A DNA stretch of 48,911 nt from JANXVY01 sp034408685 (GCA_034408685.1 JAWXCP010000087.1:1-48911); one strand, 5' to 3'; counted from the stretch's first letter, positions 8,768-17,804 are shown. Numbers and translations are program-made. The notes: a model not told the origin generated them from the sequence alone.

Positions 8768-11700
8768 TCAGCTGACGCCAAGGAAGTCGTTCTTGGTCAA
8801 CTGGCGGTGGCCTTGAAGTTCGAGTTCGAAGTCGGCGTTGCCGTCGCCGTCGACATGCCCTTCGATCACCGTGTACTTGTCGCCATCCTCACGCTGCTCG
8901 TGGCGGAAGGTGACCTGGCCTGCCGCATCGATCTCCGGCTCGACCATGAACGAGAAGTCCTGGTTGTCGTCGAGGATCGAGTTGGCATCGATGCTGCGCA
9001 GGTCGATTTTGTCACCGGCCTGGAAGTCGGTGATGCGGTCACCATCGGCGTCACCGACGGCGAAGAACACGAAGGTGTCGTTGCCAGCGCCGCCCGTCAG
9101 CACGTTCGCTTGCCCGTTGGCGATGATGGTATCGTTGCCAGCGCCTGCGCGGACATTTTCCACGTCGAGAACAGTGTCTGTCCCGTTCTGGGTGCTCGAT
9201 ATAGCGCCTACGCCGCCTTCACCGAGGTTGATGGTGAGGTTGTCGGTGATGGCAGCGAGGTCGATGGTGTCATTACCTTCACCACCGTCATAAAGATCGT
9301 TGCCGTCGCCGCGACCGGCGATGAACCGATCGTCACCCTCGCCGCCGTAAACTTGGTCTTGGCCTTTGCCAGCGTCGACCCAGTCATTGCCTGCACCGGC
9401 CAGGACGAAGTCGTTTCCATCACCACCGAACGCCGTGTCGTCGCCTGCACCGGCAACGATTTTGTCGTCGCCGCCGTCGCCAAATACGACGTCGTCGCCG
9501 CTACTGGTTGCGAGGTTGTCGTCACCTGCACCGCCAGCAACAGTGTCATCGCCCGAGCCCGTGAACAGGTGATCGGTAGCGAGCGTACCGGCAAGCCGCA
9601 TGGCAGCCTCGGCAAGCGTCCCATTAGGATCGATGTAGACGACGTTGCCATTGTCATCTTCGTCTTCGCTCTCTTCGTCCTCGTCTTCGCTCTCGTCGTC
9701 CTCGACCTCGTCGTCCTCGACCTCGTCGTCCTCGACCTCGTCGTCGGCTTCATCCTCGGTCTCGTCGTCGACTTCGACGTCGTCCTCGATCTCGTCGACA
9801 ATTTCGTCTTCGATTTCGTCTTCATCGGTGTCGGTGTCGTCCGTAACGATCGGGTCGCCAGCCAGCGTCTGATACTCGTCGCGCTCCCGCTTTCCAACAA
9901 TCGTTCCGGTGCCCCTGAGGACTGAGCGGTGCTCCGAGCCTAGGCCGGTGACATCAACGACGTCCTCGCCCTCTTCATTCTCGATCGTAATGGTATTGAA
10001 GTCGAGATTGGTCGGATTGAAGTTACCGACGATGTCGACCGTGTCGACGCCCGCACCGGTGGCGATGAAGATCTCCTCGATCTCGTCGAGCTCGGCAATC
10101 ACGGCCCCGTTACCGGTTCCGCCTCGGGTGATCACGATGTCGCTGTTAGCCGACAACAGCGCACGCCCGGCGCCCAGTGCCAGCCAATCGGCCGCCGCAA
10201 AGACCGTGAAGGTTTCGGCCGTGCCGTTGCCATTGACGGTGAACGTGTCCGTGCCGCCGAGGCCGCCGTTCACGATATCGCGGCTGGCACCAGTGCCATT
10301 GCCAACGTTATAGACAATGGTGTCGTCACCGAGATCGCCGTTCAGGCGGTCGGGTCCGCCAGCCCCGCCCGTCAGCGTGTCGTTACCGTCGCCGCCGTTC
10401 AACGTGTCGGCGCCGCCGAGGCCGTTGAGAATGTCGCCGACGCTCGTGCCGGTGACGGTGTTGGCACCACCGGTGCCGTTAAACGTGCGGCCAATGGTGA
10501 AGGTCGCAGTCGTATCGACCGTGGCGACACGGTCGGTGATTGCATACTCGAGCACCACCGGACCGAAGGCACCTGCGGCAGCTGTGAACGTCCATGTGCC
10601 GTCGGCGTTGGCGACAATCGTTCCCTGGGCGTCGTTGGCCAGAGTGACGGAGGGTGGGCGCGGAGCACCCGGTGGATTGGCCGGTACGGCAATCCGAAGC
10701 GCATCGCCGTCTGCGTCGGTCGCGTTACCGATGAGTTGAGCCTCGGTAAACGTGAACGTGGTGACCGCAGCTGCGTCCGCCGCGCCGATGTTGCCAGTGT
10801 CCGTGCCAACGACTGGCGCATCGTTGACGCCAACCACCTCAAGCACCGCCTCAGCGCCGAAGGGAATGTTGACGCCGTCCGTCACCTCATATTCGAATGT
10901 CACGCCACCTGCGAAGTTAACGGCCGGGGTGAACGTGAACGTCTGCAACACCGCGTTGAAGGCGAGGGTCCCTGGAGCCGGTTCGCCTTCGGTCGTACGC
11001 ACTGTAACTGCGTTATTGACGATCGTCAGCGCGTCGCCGTTCGGGTCGGTAACGTTGGCAATGAGCTGCCCGACCGTGAAGCTGAACGGGCCGGTGTCTT
11101 CCAGGATGCCGAGCGTGCCAGGCGGCAGGGCCGCGCCATCGACCACGAGACCGTCGAGCACGTTGCCAAGTTCGGCAGCGGGATCGGGACCGACCGGTGC
11201 GCCGTTGACCAAACCGTCGGCTCCAGCAACCGGCTGAGCCAGCGAGGCAACCCGCTCGATCACTTGGTCGCCGTCGACGTACTGGACGACCGCGCGAATG
11301 TTGAGGCCGAGCATCGCTGGCGTCAGCGTCAGAGATGGCCCCGTAACTGGCACAGGGGTATCAGCGACGAACGTCGACAGGTTCTGGAAGATGCCAGTGT
11401 CGGGGTCGACCTCGACCTGCCAGTAGATGGTGGTCGCACCGGTGATGGTGCCGGTCGGGTTCGTTATGATGTTGACGTTGTCGGCATCCGTCACCGTCGA
11501 CATGTCGACCGTCACAGTGGCGCCGACGCGAACTTCGCCGCCAATAAGGGGCAGACCGACCGGGAGCGAATTATTGGTCTGCACAAGGTCAAAAGCTTGG
11601 TCGGCAAACCGGACCCGCTCGATGCCCTTTACGCGGTCTTCACCGTCAGCGCCGAGCGTGCCAACGACGAGGTCGCCCTGGTTGGTGACCGCCTGATGGC

Positions 11701-14700
11701 GGATGGTGATGAAGCCATCGCCATCGACGTCGCCGCCAAAGCCGCTGCCAGTGCCAGCAATTCCGTTGATCGTGTCGATGCCCTCGATCAGATAGTGGGC
11801 ACGCAATCCGGAGAACTCGGCCGTGTCGACGTTGCCCGACACATTACCGTCGAGGATCTCGCGGACCACGCGGAGCTGATCGACCCGGATTTCACCGGTC
11901 AGCATGCGGTCGCGAACGTCGGCGATGCTTTCAACCGAGAACGGCTGGAACGTTTGGTTGCGCGCTGCATCGGCTGTAACTTCGATGCGAACGTTCAGGT
12001 ACTTGTCGCCGTCGATCAGGTCGTTGCCGCCGCGACCTTCGATGATGTCGCTGCCGCCACCACCCATGATGATGTTGCCACCATCAAAGATGTCTGCCTC
12101 AGCGATGTCGATCGGCAGCCATTCGCGAAGGCCGTTGATCAGGTCGATATTGCGAAGTGCGTTCGACCCGGGGTCGGCACCCAAATCGGGTTCCGGGTTG
12201 ACGACATCGAGCGCTTCGGCGTTGAGCGTGCGGCTATCGCCGCGCAGAATGTCGCCAGCGCGCGAGCCGGTGAGACCTTCAACCGTCGCGTAACGGTCAA
12301 GCACCGAAGCTGGCGAAGCTGGACCAACCGGAGCCGTGAAGAGCAGCACGCTCATGTCGGCTTCGACGCCGACCTGCTCGTTCTTATGGGTGACCCAGTC
12401 GAAGCCCTGGGCACCGAAGAAGCGATCGGTACCGGGACCGGCGACCATGATGTCGTCGCCAGCTTCTGCGTCCATGTCGGCGTTGCCGCCGCGACCCGCG
12501 ATCAAAACGTCATTGCCACCAACCGGGTTGGCAACGCCGATCTTGATCGGCAAACCTTGGATAAGGTCGCCATTGTCGCCCAGCAACAGGCTGTTCTCGT
12601 TGCCCGATTCGATCCAGTCGCTGCCCTCGCCGCCGATGATGAACTCGGCGCCGTCACCGCCGAAGGCAAAGTCGTTGCCCTGGCCAAGCAGCATCTCGTC
12701 GTCGTCGCGGCCGCCAAATACGACGTCGTTGCCGATATCGGTGATGATCAGGTTGATCCCGGGGCCGACGCTGATCACATCGTTGCCGCCTTGCGAGCGG
12801 ATCTCGTTGATACCGAACAGATCGGTGATGATGTCGGCACCTTCGCCGCCAAAGATGAAGTCGTTGCCGTCGCCACCTTCCAGGAAGTCGTCGCCAGCAT
12901 CACCCCACAGCGTATCGTCGCCAAGGCCGCCGATCAGCGTGTCACTCTCGGAAGTGCCGCCGAGCACGACGTGTTCCGCACCCAGGAACTTGAGCAGGTC
13001 GTTTTCGCCATCGCCGTCGAGGTCAGCGCGGATAACCTTCTTGTCGCCGGTGATGGCACCCAGGAACGGGTCGAGCCCGTTGGCAGCACCCGTCGGATCA
13101 ATGCCAACGCCAAGGTCGGCGTTGAACTGCTTGGCGATATCGACTTCGAGGAACAGGTCTGGCCGCGCGAAGCTGTCACCGGGAAGGTGCGTTGCGTCGG
13201 TATTGCGGTGGATCATCTCGGAGAACTTGTTGTTCTCGAGCTGTGCCGTCAGGTTGAGGTTCGCCAGACGCGACAGATAGTAGAAGCGGTCGGCGTTCTG
13301 GAGGGTTTCCAGCTGGGTTTCGAAGACGAAGTTGAAGCTCGAACCCAACATGCCGCCGAAGATCAACTTCTTCTCGGCAAGGCCGCCGATCCAGAAGTCC
13401 ACATCGTTGAGGCCGCCAAGCGAACCGCCAGCGTACGCGTTGGTTGCGTTCAGGAAGTCGAGCCGGTCGCCCGGCGAACCGGTGCCGCCGAGGACGAGCG
13501 CGGTTGCCGCATCGCGCTTGGCATCGAGGGTCGAAACCGACGTGATGGTCGTGTGGGTGCCGTAGGCGGCGATGAAATTGATCACCGAGGCCGGGTTCTT
13601 GAGGTTTTCGGCAAACTCGGCCCAGCTGGCGTAGGGCTTGACCTGGGCATCGCCCGAACCGCGATAGAACTCAGCGCGCGCATCGTTGAGTGAGGGCACG
13701 CCCGTTTCACGAGCACGCGCGATGTTCAGCGCCGCGAGGTCGAGCGGCAAGCCGACGAGGTTGTTGCGAAGGGCTTCCGTAATGAACTCGTCGATCTCAG
13801 AGCCGCGCTGACGCGTCATGCCCTGGGCGATGGCGCCAGCTGCGGCTTCGGCATCGATACCACTTGCGGCGTACTCGATCGGGTTCAAGAAGGCTTCGAT
13901 GAGGCCGATCTGCTCCTGGTCGACACCGCCATTTGTGACGGTCCAGTCAGGATTGAAGCGATCGACAGTCTCGGTCAGCATCGAGTGGCCGAACCGGTAA
14001 ACCGTGTGGGCAAACTCGGCCATGATGGCCGGGTCAAGCGTGCCGTCGTAGTCGTTGAAGAGGTTGACGGCTGGCTGGACCTTGCGCGCGAATTCTTCGA
14101 ACACGAGATGCTGATACTGCATCTCGGTCGGGAACTTGGCGGCCTGGAACAGGCGCTCGCCGTCCCACTGGAGATCGGCGATCGTGGCCGCATCGAGCGG
14201 GAAGGTCGTGCCGGCCGGCAGAGGCGTCGCAAGCCATTCGTTCAGGAACGCGAGGTCTGCTTCGGCGAGCACTGTGCCCTTGACGAGGTCGACCTGGCGG
14301 TTGTGCTCGGAATGGAAGACGTGGTGGACGGCGGTTAGACCGATGTTCTCGTTACCGCGACCGTCACCCGTGATGTAATGGCTGTCGAGCAGTTCGTTGT
14401 CGTAGCTGCCTCGCGGTGTGGCGCCGCCAGCAACGCCATCAGCGTCGGCGATCTCGCCAGCACCGGGATTGGCGTTGTGGGCGATGTCGTCGAGGAAGGC
14501 GTGGCCGGTGCTAACCTGACCGTCGGCTGTCTTTATGGGTGCGTCAGGGTTGCCCTCTTCAGCTTCCAGCGGCGGGCCAAAGCTTCGGACCAGCTGTGGG
14601 AAGCCGTTCGGGCCGGGGATGAAGTTGCCATAGGGATCGACGACGAGTTCTGGAATGCTGTGGACGTTGAAGTCGTTCAGCTCGATGCCAAGCTTGGTCA

Positions 14701-16354
14701 GGGCCTGCGCCTTGACGTCCGCCCAGGTGGCGATACCGCCGCCGGAGGCTTCGTTGCCGTTGAGCAAGCGGCCGGTGGCAACTGGCTTGCCATCGCGCAT
14801 TTCGTATTCGCGGTGGAACACCTGCGCCGATGGGTTCGACGTGTAGGTCTGGTTTTGGTCGACGAGTGGCGTGACCTTATTAACCGGCTGGCCGTCGGGG
14901 CCGAGCGTCGCGCGGGTCAGCGCCATGAAGTTGGTGTTGCCGCCCTCGACGTAGAGCGGGTCGTCCTTCTGCAGTGGAATGTAGACCGTGCCGTAGCCGC
15001 CCTTGCCGACAAGGTCGAGGCCGTGGTCGAAGAACTGGCCAAACAGCGTCATCCAGCCGTTGAAGGGAGCCGAGAGGCCCTCATCAGCGGCCACGTTCAA
15101 GACAACGACCGTGGCGCTGAGGATCTTGCCATTGGGTGCGTCTTCAATGGCGATGCCGTTGTCAGCGAGCAGCGTGCGCAGAGCACCTTCGGCGGCTGTG
15201 ACGGCGCCGTTACCGGCCGCAAGGTTGTTTTGAGCGCCAGCAAGAACCGCGTTGGCTGCGGCGAGGTCGCCCGGAGTCTGGGCGGCGAGCGAAACGTCGA
15301 CCTGAGCGTCAAGGGCTGCGACGCCAGCCGGCAGCACATTGCCGATTGCCTCGACCGCACCGGCAAGTGTCGTGTCGAGGAAGCCGACGTTACCGTCAGC
15401 GACATTGACCGAGGCAAGCAGCGACTGCATCTGTTGCGCGCTGGCAAGGATGCCCTGAGCGGCGGCGAGATCGGCTGGCGCGACACCGGGGTTTGAGGCC
15501 AGCGCAGTGACGGCAGCTTGAGCACTGGCAACGAGGTCATTCACCGATCCGACGGCAAGCGCCAGAGCTCCCGCATCGGTGCCGTTGGGCGTCGTACCAC
15601 CCGTAGCCAGGGCCGAAACGAGCGACGAGGTCGCGCTATCGACGAGTGCAGCGTCGGCGATCATCGCTTGCGTCGCGCTTGCGGCGGCAGCGTAAGCGTC
15701 GATCGTCGCCTGGATCGCGGGTGTGATGCCAGCAGTGGCGGCTGTCACAAGCGCCTGTGCGGCCGCAACAGCCGAGACCAGCGGCGCGATTGCAACCTTC
15801 TCGGCCTTGATCAGGTCGACGGCAGCGGTGACGACACTCATCGTCGCGAACGGATCGGCGACGCCAGCGTCGACGAGGGCCTTGTAGATGACGGCAGGAT
15901 TGTTGGCGGTCTGGTCGACGATCAAATTGGAGATGACGCGCGGGTCGGCGTCGACGACGTCACCGGGCTGGATGCCGCGCGGAGCGGGGTTCGTGTTCGG
16001 CGTGGGCACGCCATAGTCGTTCTGGTTTAGCCAGTTGACACCGGCCTGATAGCCGGGCGGTACGCCGTTGGCCGGATCGCCGGGAAACGCGGGGTTCGGC
16101 GCGCCAAATGGGATAAATCCTGAGCCGCTCGTGTAGCTCGGTGTTGTTGCCCGCGGAAATGCATTATCGGCAGCGCCGAAACGGTCTTGACCAGTGTAGA
16201 GGTTGTTATTCGAGCCATCGACGTGGCGCAGGCCCCAGGGCAACTCCGGGTTCGGAATAAGCGTGCCAAGCACCTGTTCGCCACGAACCTCGGCCTCTGC
16301 GATTTTTATTTGCGCAAGGATGAAATCCAAGTCGCTGCGGATCATCGTTACCAT
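8768..16354 (-). CDS. Giant secreted animal-type heme peroxidase with RTX repeats (MopA-like)
   Basis: The product has 2528 residues. The peroxidase domain starts near residue 40 (GLRHVDGSNNNLY, FGAADNAFPRATTP). It is interrupted at about 165-410 by an Ala-rich helical region and resumes with LFGQFFDHGLDLV (distal His444). DGRGNENIGLTAVHHVFHSEHNR (catalytic Arg666) and YRFGHSM (proximal His790) follow. RTX blocks begin near 1130 (GGLGDDTLWGDAGDD), Ig/cadherin-like modules lie at about 1600-2000, an acidic Asp/Glu run at about 2170-2240, a second RTX block at 2260-2350, and a serralysin-like C-terminus ending NDFLGVS. There is no N-terminal signal peptide, as expected for type I export. The Asp that follows the distal His in mammalian peroxidases is Gly here. 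Known relatives with this layout include the Mn(II)-oxidising MopA proteins; a haloperoxidase or other oxidant role is also possible. ATG 16354 has AAAGGA upstream. Confidence 0.88.
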   Translation of the reverse strand: MVTMIRSDLDFILAQIKIAEAEVRGEQVLGTLIPNPELPWGLRHVDGSNNNLYTGQDRFGAADNAFPRATTPSYTSGSGFIPFGAPNPAFPGDPANGVPPGYQAGVNWLNQNDYGVPTPNTNPAPRGIQPGDVVDADPRVISNLIVDQTANNPAVIYKALVDAGVADPFATMSVVTAAVDLIKAEKVAIAPLVSAVAAAQALVTAATAGITPAIQATIDAYAAAASATQAMIADAALVDSATSSLVSALATGGTTPNGTDAGALALAVGSVNDLVASAQAAVTALASNPGVAPADLAAAQGILASAQQMQSLLASVNVADGNVGFLDTTLAGAVEAIGNVLPAGVAALDAQVDVSLAAQTPGDLAAANAVLAGAQNNLAAGNGAVTAAEGALRTLLADNGIAIEDAPNGKILSATVVVLNVAADEGLSAPFNGWMTLFGQFFDHGLDLVGKGGYGTVYIPLQKDDPLYVEGGNTNFMALTRATLGPDGQPVNKVTPLVDQNQTYTSNPSAQVFHREYEMRDGKPVATGRLLNGNEASGGGIATWADVKAQALTKLGIELNDFNVHSIPELVVDPYGNFIPGPNGFPQLVRSFGPPLEAEEGNPDAPIKTADGQVSTGHAFLDDIAHNANPGAGEIADADGVAGGATPRGSYDNELLDSHYITGDGRGNENIGLTAVHHVFHSEHNRQVDLVKGTVLAEADLAFLNEWLATPLPAGTTFPLDAATIADLQWDGERLFQAAKFPTEMQYQHLVFEEFARKVQPAVNLFNDYDGTLDPAIMAEFAHTVYRFGHSMLTETVDRFNPDWTVTNGGVDQEQIGLIEAFLNPIEYAASGIDAEAAAGAIAQGMTRQRGSEIDEFITEALRNNLVGLPLDLAALNIARARETGVPSLNDARAEFYRGSGDAQVKPYASWAEFAENLKNPASVINFIAAYGTHTTITSVSTLDAKRDAATALVLGGTGSPGDRLDFLNATNAYAGGSLGGLNDVDFWIGGLAEKKLIFGGMLGSSFNFVFETQLETLQNADRFYYLSRLANLNLTAQLENNKFSEMIHRNTDATHLPGDSFARPDLFLEVDIAKQFNADLGVGIDPTGAANGLDPFLGAITGDKKVIRADLDGDGENDLLKFLGAEHVVLGGTSESDTLIGGLGDDTLWGDAGDDFLEGGDGNDFIFGGEGADIITDLFGINEIRSQGGNDVISVGPGINLIITDIGNDVVFGGRDDDEMLLGQGNDFAFGGDGAEFIIGGEGSDWIESGNENSLLLGDNGDLIQGLPIKIGVANPVGGNDVLIAGRGGNADMDAEAGDDIMVAGPGTDRFFGAQGFDWVTHKNEQVGVEADMSVLLFTAPVGPASPASVLDRYATVEGLTGSRAGDILRGDSRTLNAEALDVVNPEPDLGADPGSNALRNIDLINGLREWLPIDIAEADIFDGGNIIMGGGGSDIIEGRGGNDLIDGDKYLNVRIEVTADAARNQTFQPFSVESIADVRDRMLTGEIRVDQLRVVREILDGNVSGNVDTAEFSGLRAHYLIEGIDTINGIAGTGSGFGGDVDGDGFITIRHQAVTNQGDLVVGTLGADGEDRVKGIERVRFADQAFDLVQTNNSLPVGLPLIGGEVRVGATVTVDMSTVTDADNVNIITNPTGTITGATTIYWQVEVDPDTGIFQNLSTFVADTPVPVTGPSLTLTPAMLGLNIRAVVQYVDGDQVIERVASLAQPVAGADGLVNGAPVGPDPAAELGNVLDGLVVDGAALPPGTLGILEDTGPFSFTVGQLIANVTDPNGDALTIVNNAVTVRTTEGEPAPGTLAFNAVLQTFTFTPAVNFAGGVTFEYEVTDGVNIPFGAEAVLEVVGVNDAPVVGTDTGNIGAADAAAVTTFTFTEAQLIGNATDADGDALRIAVPANPPGAPRPPSVTLANDAQGTIVANADGTWTFTAAAGAFGPVVLEYAITDRVATVDTTATFTIGRTFNGTGGANTVTGTSVGDILNGLGGADTLNGGDGNDTLTGGAGGPDRLNGDLGDDTIVYNVGNGTGASRDIVNGGLGGTDTFTVNGNGTAETFTVFAAADWLALGAGRALLSANSDIVITRGGTGNGAVIAELDEIEEIFIATGAGVDTVDIVGNFNPTNLDFNTITIENEEGEDVVDVTGLGSEHRSVLRGTGTIVGKRERDEYQTLAGDPIVTDDTDTDEDEIEDEIVDEIEDDVEVDDETEDEADDEVEDDEVEDDEVEDDESEDEDEESEDEDDNGNVVYIDPNGTLAEAAMRLAGTLATDHLFTGSGDDTVAGGAGDDNLATSSGDDVVFGDGGDDKIVAGAGDDTAFGGDGNDFVLAGAGNDWVDAGKGQDQVYGGEGDDRFIAGRGDGNDLYDGGEGNDTIDLAAITDNLTINLGEGGVGAISSTQNGTDTVLDVENVRAGAGNDTIIANGQANVLTGGAGNDTFVFFAVGDADGDRITDFQAGDKIDLRSIDANSILDDNQDFSFMVEPEIDAAGQVTFRHEQREDGDKYTVIEGHVDGDGNADFELELQGHRQLTKNDFLGVS
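9694..9742 (-). repeat. 15-base tandem repeat coding acidic EVEDD units
   Basis: Three near-perfect copies of a 15-base unit (plus strand gtcgtcctcgacctc) encode repeated E-V-E-D-D inside the giant peroxidase gene. They form the core of a longer Asp/Glu-rich run coded by roughly 9650-9850. The period is a multiple of three, so copy changes would keep the frame. Confidence 0.85.
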
Positions 16355-16771
16355 GGCGCTTTTTCCTTTAGCTTACGCAAAACACAAAAGATGTCTGCAG
16401 TTGAAATCGACCGGTCGAAAGCGCTTTGGCGATCACCCCGTCATGCCGTGCTGACACTTTAACCAGCTGTAAACCTAATCTGACACTCTACTACGTCGGA
16501 TCAATCGCAGCGACCGAAGGCGCGCGAAATTTGGACTGTGGTGGATCCGGATCAATGGACTTAGGTCTGATGTCGAGCAGACGTTCGGACCCCAGTTTTT
16601 GCGTATCCGACAGCGTCGGCGTTGTGTGGTGAGCACGAATTCAAGGCGCTGCTTCTCGGAGCTGTATTTCTAACCGGCGGTTCGGCATTATAATGCCATT
16701 CCTGCAATGCAAGTCAGCATCGCATAATTCAGCTTTGCGCGGCGCAGCATTTGTTGTATTGCTATTGCGAA
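16355..16771. promoter_or_regulatory. Divergent control region between the RTX peroxidase and the XRE regulator
   Basis: These 417 bases separate two divergent genes and hold no credible coding frame. They are less GC-rich than their surroundings. A perfect 14-base palindrome lies at 16684-16697, and TGCAATGCA at 16703-16711 is a second small dyad. The ribosome site of the peroxidase (AAAGGA) lies at about 16370. If transcription of the peroxidase starts near the palindrome, its leader would exceed 300 bases. The region is the obvious place for the XRE protein to act. Confidence 0.5.
16684..16697. promoter_or_regulatory. Perfect palindrome GGCATTATAATGCC with -10-like cores on both strands
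   Basis: The 14-base sequence equals its own reverse complement. It contains TATAAT at 16689-16694 on the plus strand and the same hexamer on the minus strand. It lies 74 bases before the XRE gene start. No convincing -35 hexamer accompanies it on the plus strand. It could be a promoter core, an operator of the adjacent regulator, or both; this is inference from position and symmetry. Confidence 0.4.
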
Positions 16772-17053
16772 ATGACCCAAGACCTGACCAACGTACGCCG
16801 TGTCGATGAGCCCTCCGCCGAGGCCTACCTCCGCGTTGTGGGCCAACGCGTGCGGCAGGAGCGACAGAAGCGCGGCATGTCACGGCGCGTTCTCGCCGAA
16901 ACGTCAGGCGTTTCAGAACGCTACCTTGCCGAGCTCGAGCGGGGCGCCGGCAACGCATCCGTCCTCCTGCTGCGACAAGTTGCAAGCGCACTGAACGTGC
17001 GTATCGAAGACTTGGCCAGCGAGCCGGAAGTCTTCGCTGCCGCTGCCGAGTAA
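16772..17053 (+). CDS. XRE-family helix-turn-helix regulator (BzdR/BoxR-like N-terminal type)
   Basis: The 93-residue protein is almost only a Cro/C1-type DNA-binding domain: LRVVGQRVRQERQKRGMSRRVLAETSGVSERYLAELERGAGNASVLLLRQVASALNV. The phrase SGVSERYLAELERGAGNASV is typical of the N-terminus of BzdR/BoxR regulators, which carry a C-terminal shikimate-kinase-like sensor domain. Here the protein stops after about ten residues beyond the HTH, so the sensor part is absent. A TTG at 16751 would extend the frame by seven residues, but the ATG at 16772 is preferred. It is divergent from the giant peroxidase gene and probably controls it or itself. The ligand is unknown. Confidence 0.78.
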   Translation: MTQDLTNVRRVDEPSAEAYLRVVGQRVRQERQKRGMSRRVLAETSGVSERYLAELERGAGNASVLLLRQVASALNVRIEDLASEPEVFAAAAE

Positions 17054-17165
17054 AAAAGCGCGGCCTTCGCAACCGCACGCCATCACTTCCAACGCCACAA
17101 ACACTTCGATCACGTGCGCCGGCACTCTGAACGAGCGGGTTGCACCGCTCGGCCCGGGCTTAACT

Positions 17166-17804
17166 TCAATGTTTGGCGCCCGCTCCATGTTGGCTGTGAT
17201 CGGAATGTCCTCCGTGTTTGCCATGCCCGCCAGCCGAATTGGCAGCCGAGCCATGTCCCGGCTGGTGGTCCATTCCGTGCGGACCCATCGCGCCGACCGG
17301 CTCGATCGAAGCCTCGATCGCGACGATCCCGGCTTTTTCAAACTGTAGCATGATTGGCACGATGTCGCCTTCCTTGAGCGCCGCCTTCAGATCCATCAGC
17401 ATGATGTGATCGCCGGACGGCTTCAAAACCAGAGAACCGCCGCCCGCGACGTCGAGGCCGTCGACCCGGCGCATCTTCATCACGGTTCCTTCGTGAATGT
17501 GCGTGTGGATTTCCGTGCGGCCGCTAACGGGCGAAGAAGCGCCGATCAGGCGGTCAACAGCGCCTGCAGCCGCCTTGATCTCCAGGTATGCTGCCCCGAC
17601 CGTTGCGCCGCCCGGCGTGGCGCGCGCCCAGGGATGAGCTACGGTAATGCCAGCCTTTTCTACCTCGTGCGCGTGCGCCGGTGCCACGGTCGCCAACACC
17701 AGAGCGAGCGACGCTGCGCTGATCGACATGAGGCGTAGCGATGAAAAGACCGGCCCCGTCGCAGCAGTCACCGAGAAACAGACAGACGACGAGCGAGCGT
17801 TCAT
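17166..17804 (-). CDS. PCu(A)C family periplasmic copper chaperone with His-rich tail
   Basis: This 212-residue protein has a signal peptide ending near APAHAHE, then a PCu(A)C domain: ITVAHPWARATPGGATVGAAYLEI, the metal site region EIHTHIHEGTVMKMRRV and LKPSGDHIMLMDL, giving the His/Met ligand pattern used to carry Cu(I). Such proteins deliver copper to cytochrome oxidase or other periplasmic targets. The C-terminal 40 residues are rich in His and Gly (HGKHGGHSDHSQHG), an extra metal-binding tail. The frame is open to 17852, but the ATG at 17804 has AAGGTG eight bases upstream. Its stop faces the end of the XRE gene. The tail could buffer copper or bind other metals. Confidence 0.86.
   Translation of the reverse strand: MNARSSSVCFSVTAATGPVFSSLRLMSISAASLALVLATVAPAHAHEVEKAGITVAHPWARATPGGATVGAAYLEIKAAAGAVDRLIGASSPVSGRTEIHTHIHEGTVMKMRRVDGLDVAGGGSLVLKPSGDHIMLMDLKAALKEGDIVPIMLQFEKAGIVAIEASIEPVGAMGPHGMDHQPGHGSAANSAGGHGKHGGHSDHSQHGAGAKH

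Noticed and set aside
9690..9745. Possible CRISPR-like direct repeats
   Set aside because: The 15-base units are contiguous, without spacers, and code for an acidic segment.
8807..9925. A 372-codon plus-strand frame rich in Val and Asp
   Set aside because: It is the complement of the RTX and acidic region, and its composition mirrors those repeats.
10736..13693. A 985-codon open frame on the plus strand
   Set aside because: It runs antisense to the giant RTX peroxidase gene. Its length comes from the GC-rich, repeat-coded complement; it has no domain or start signals.
14378..15496. A 372-codon plus-strand frame
   Set aside because: It is antisense to the peroxidase catalytic region, whose conserved motifs are on the minus strand.
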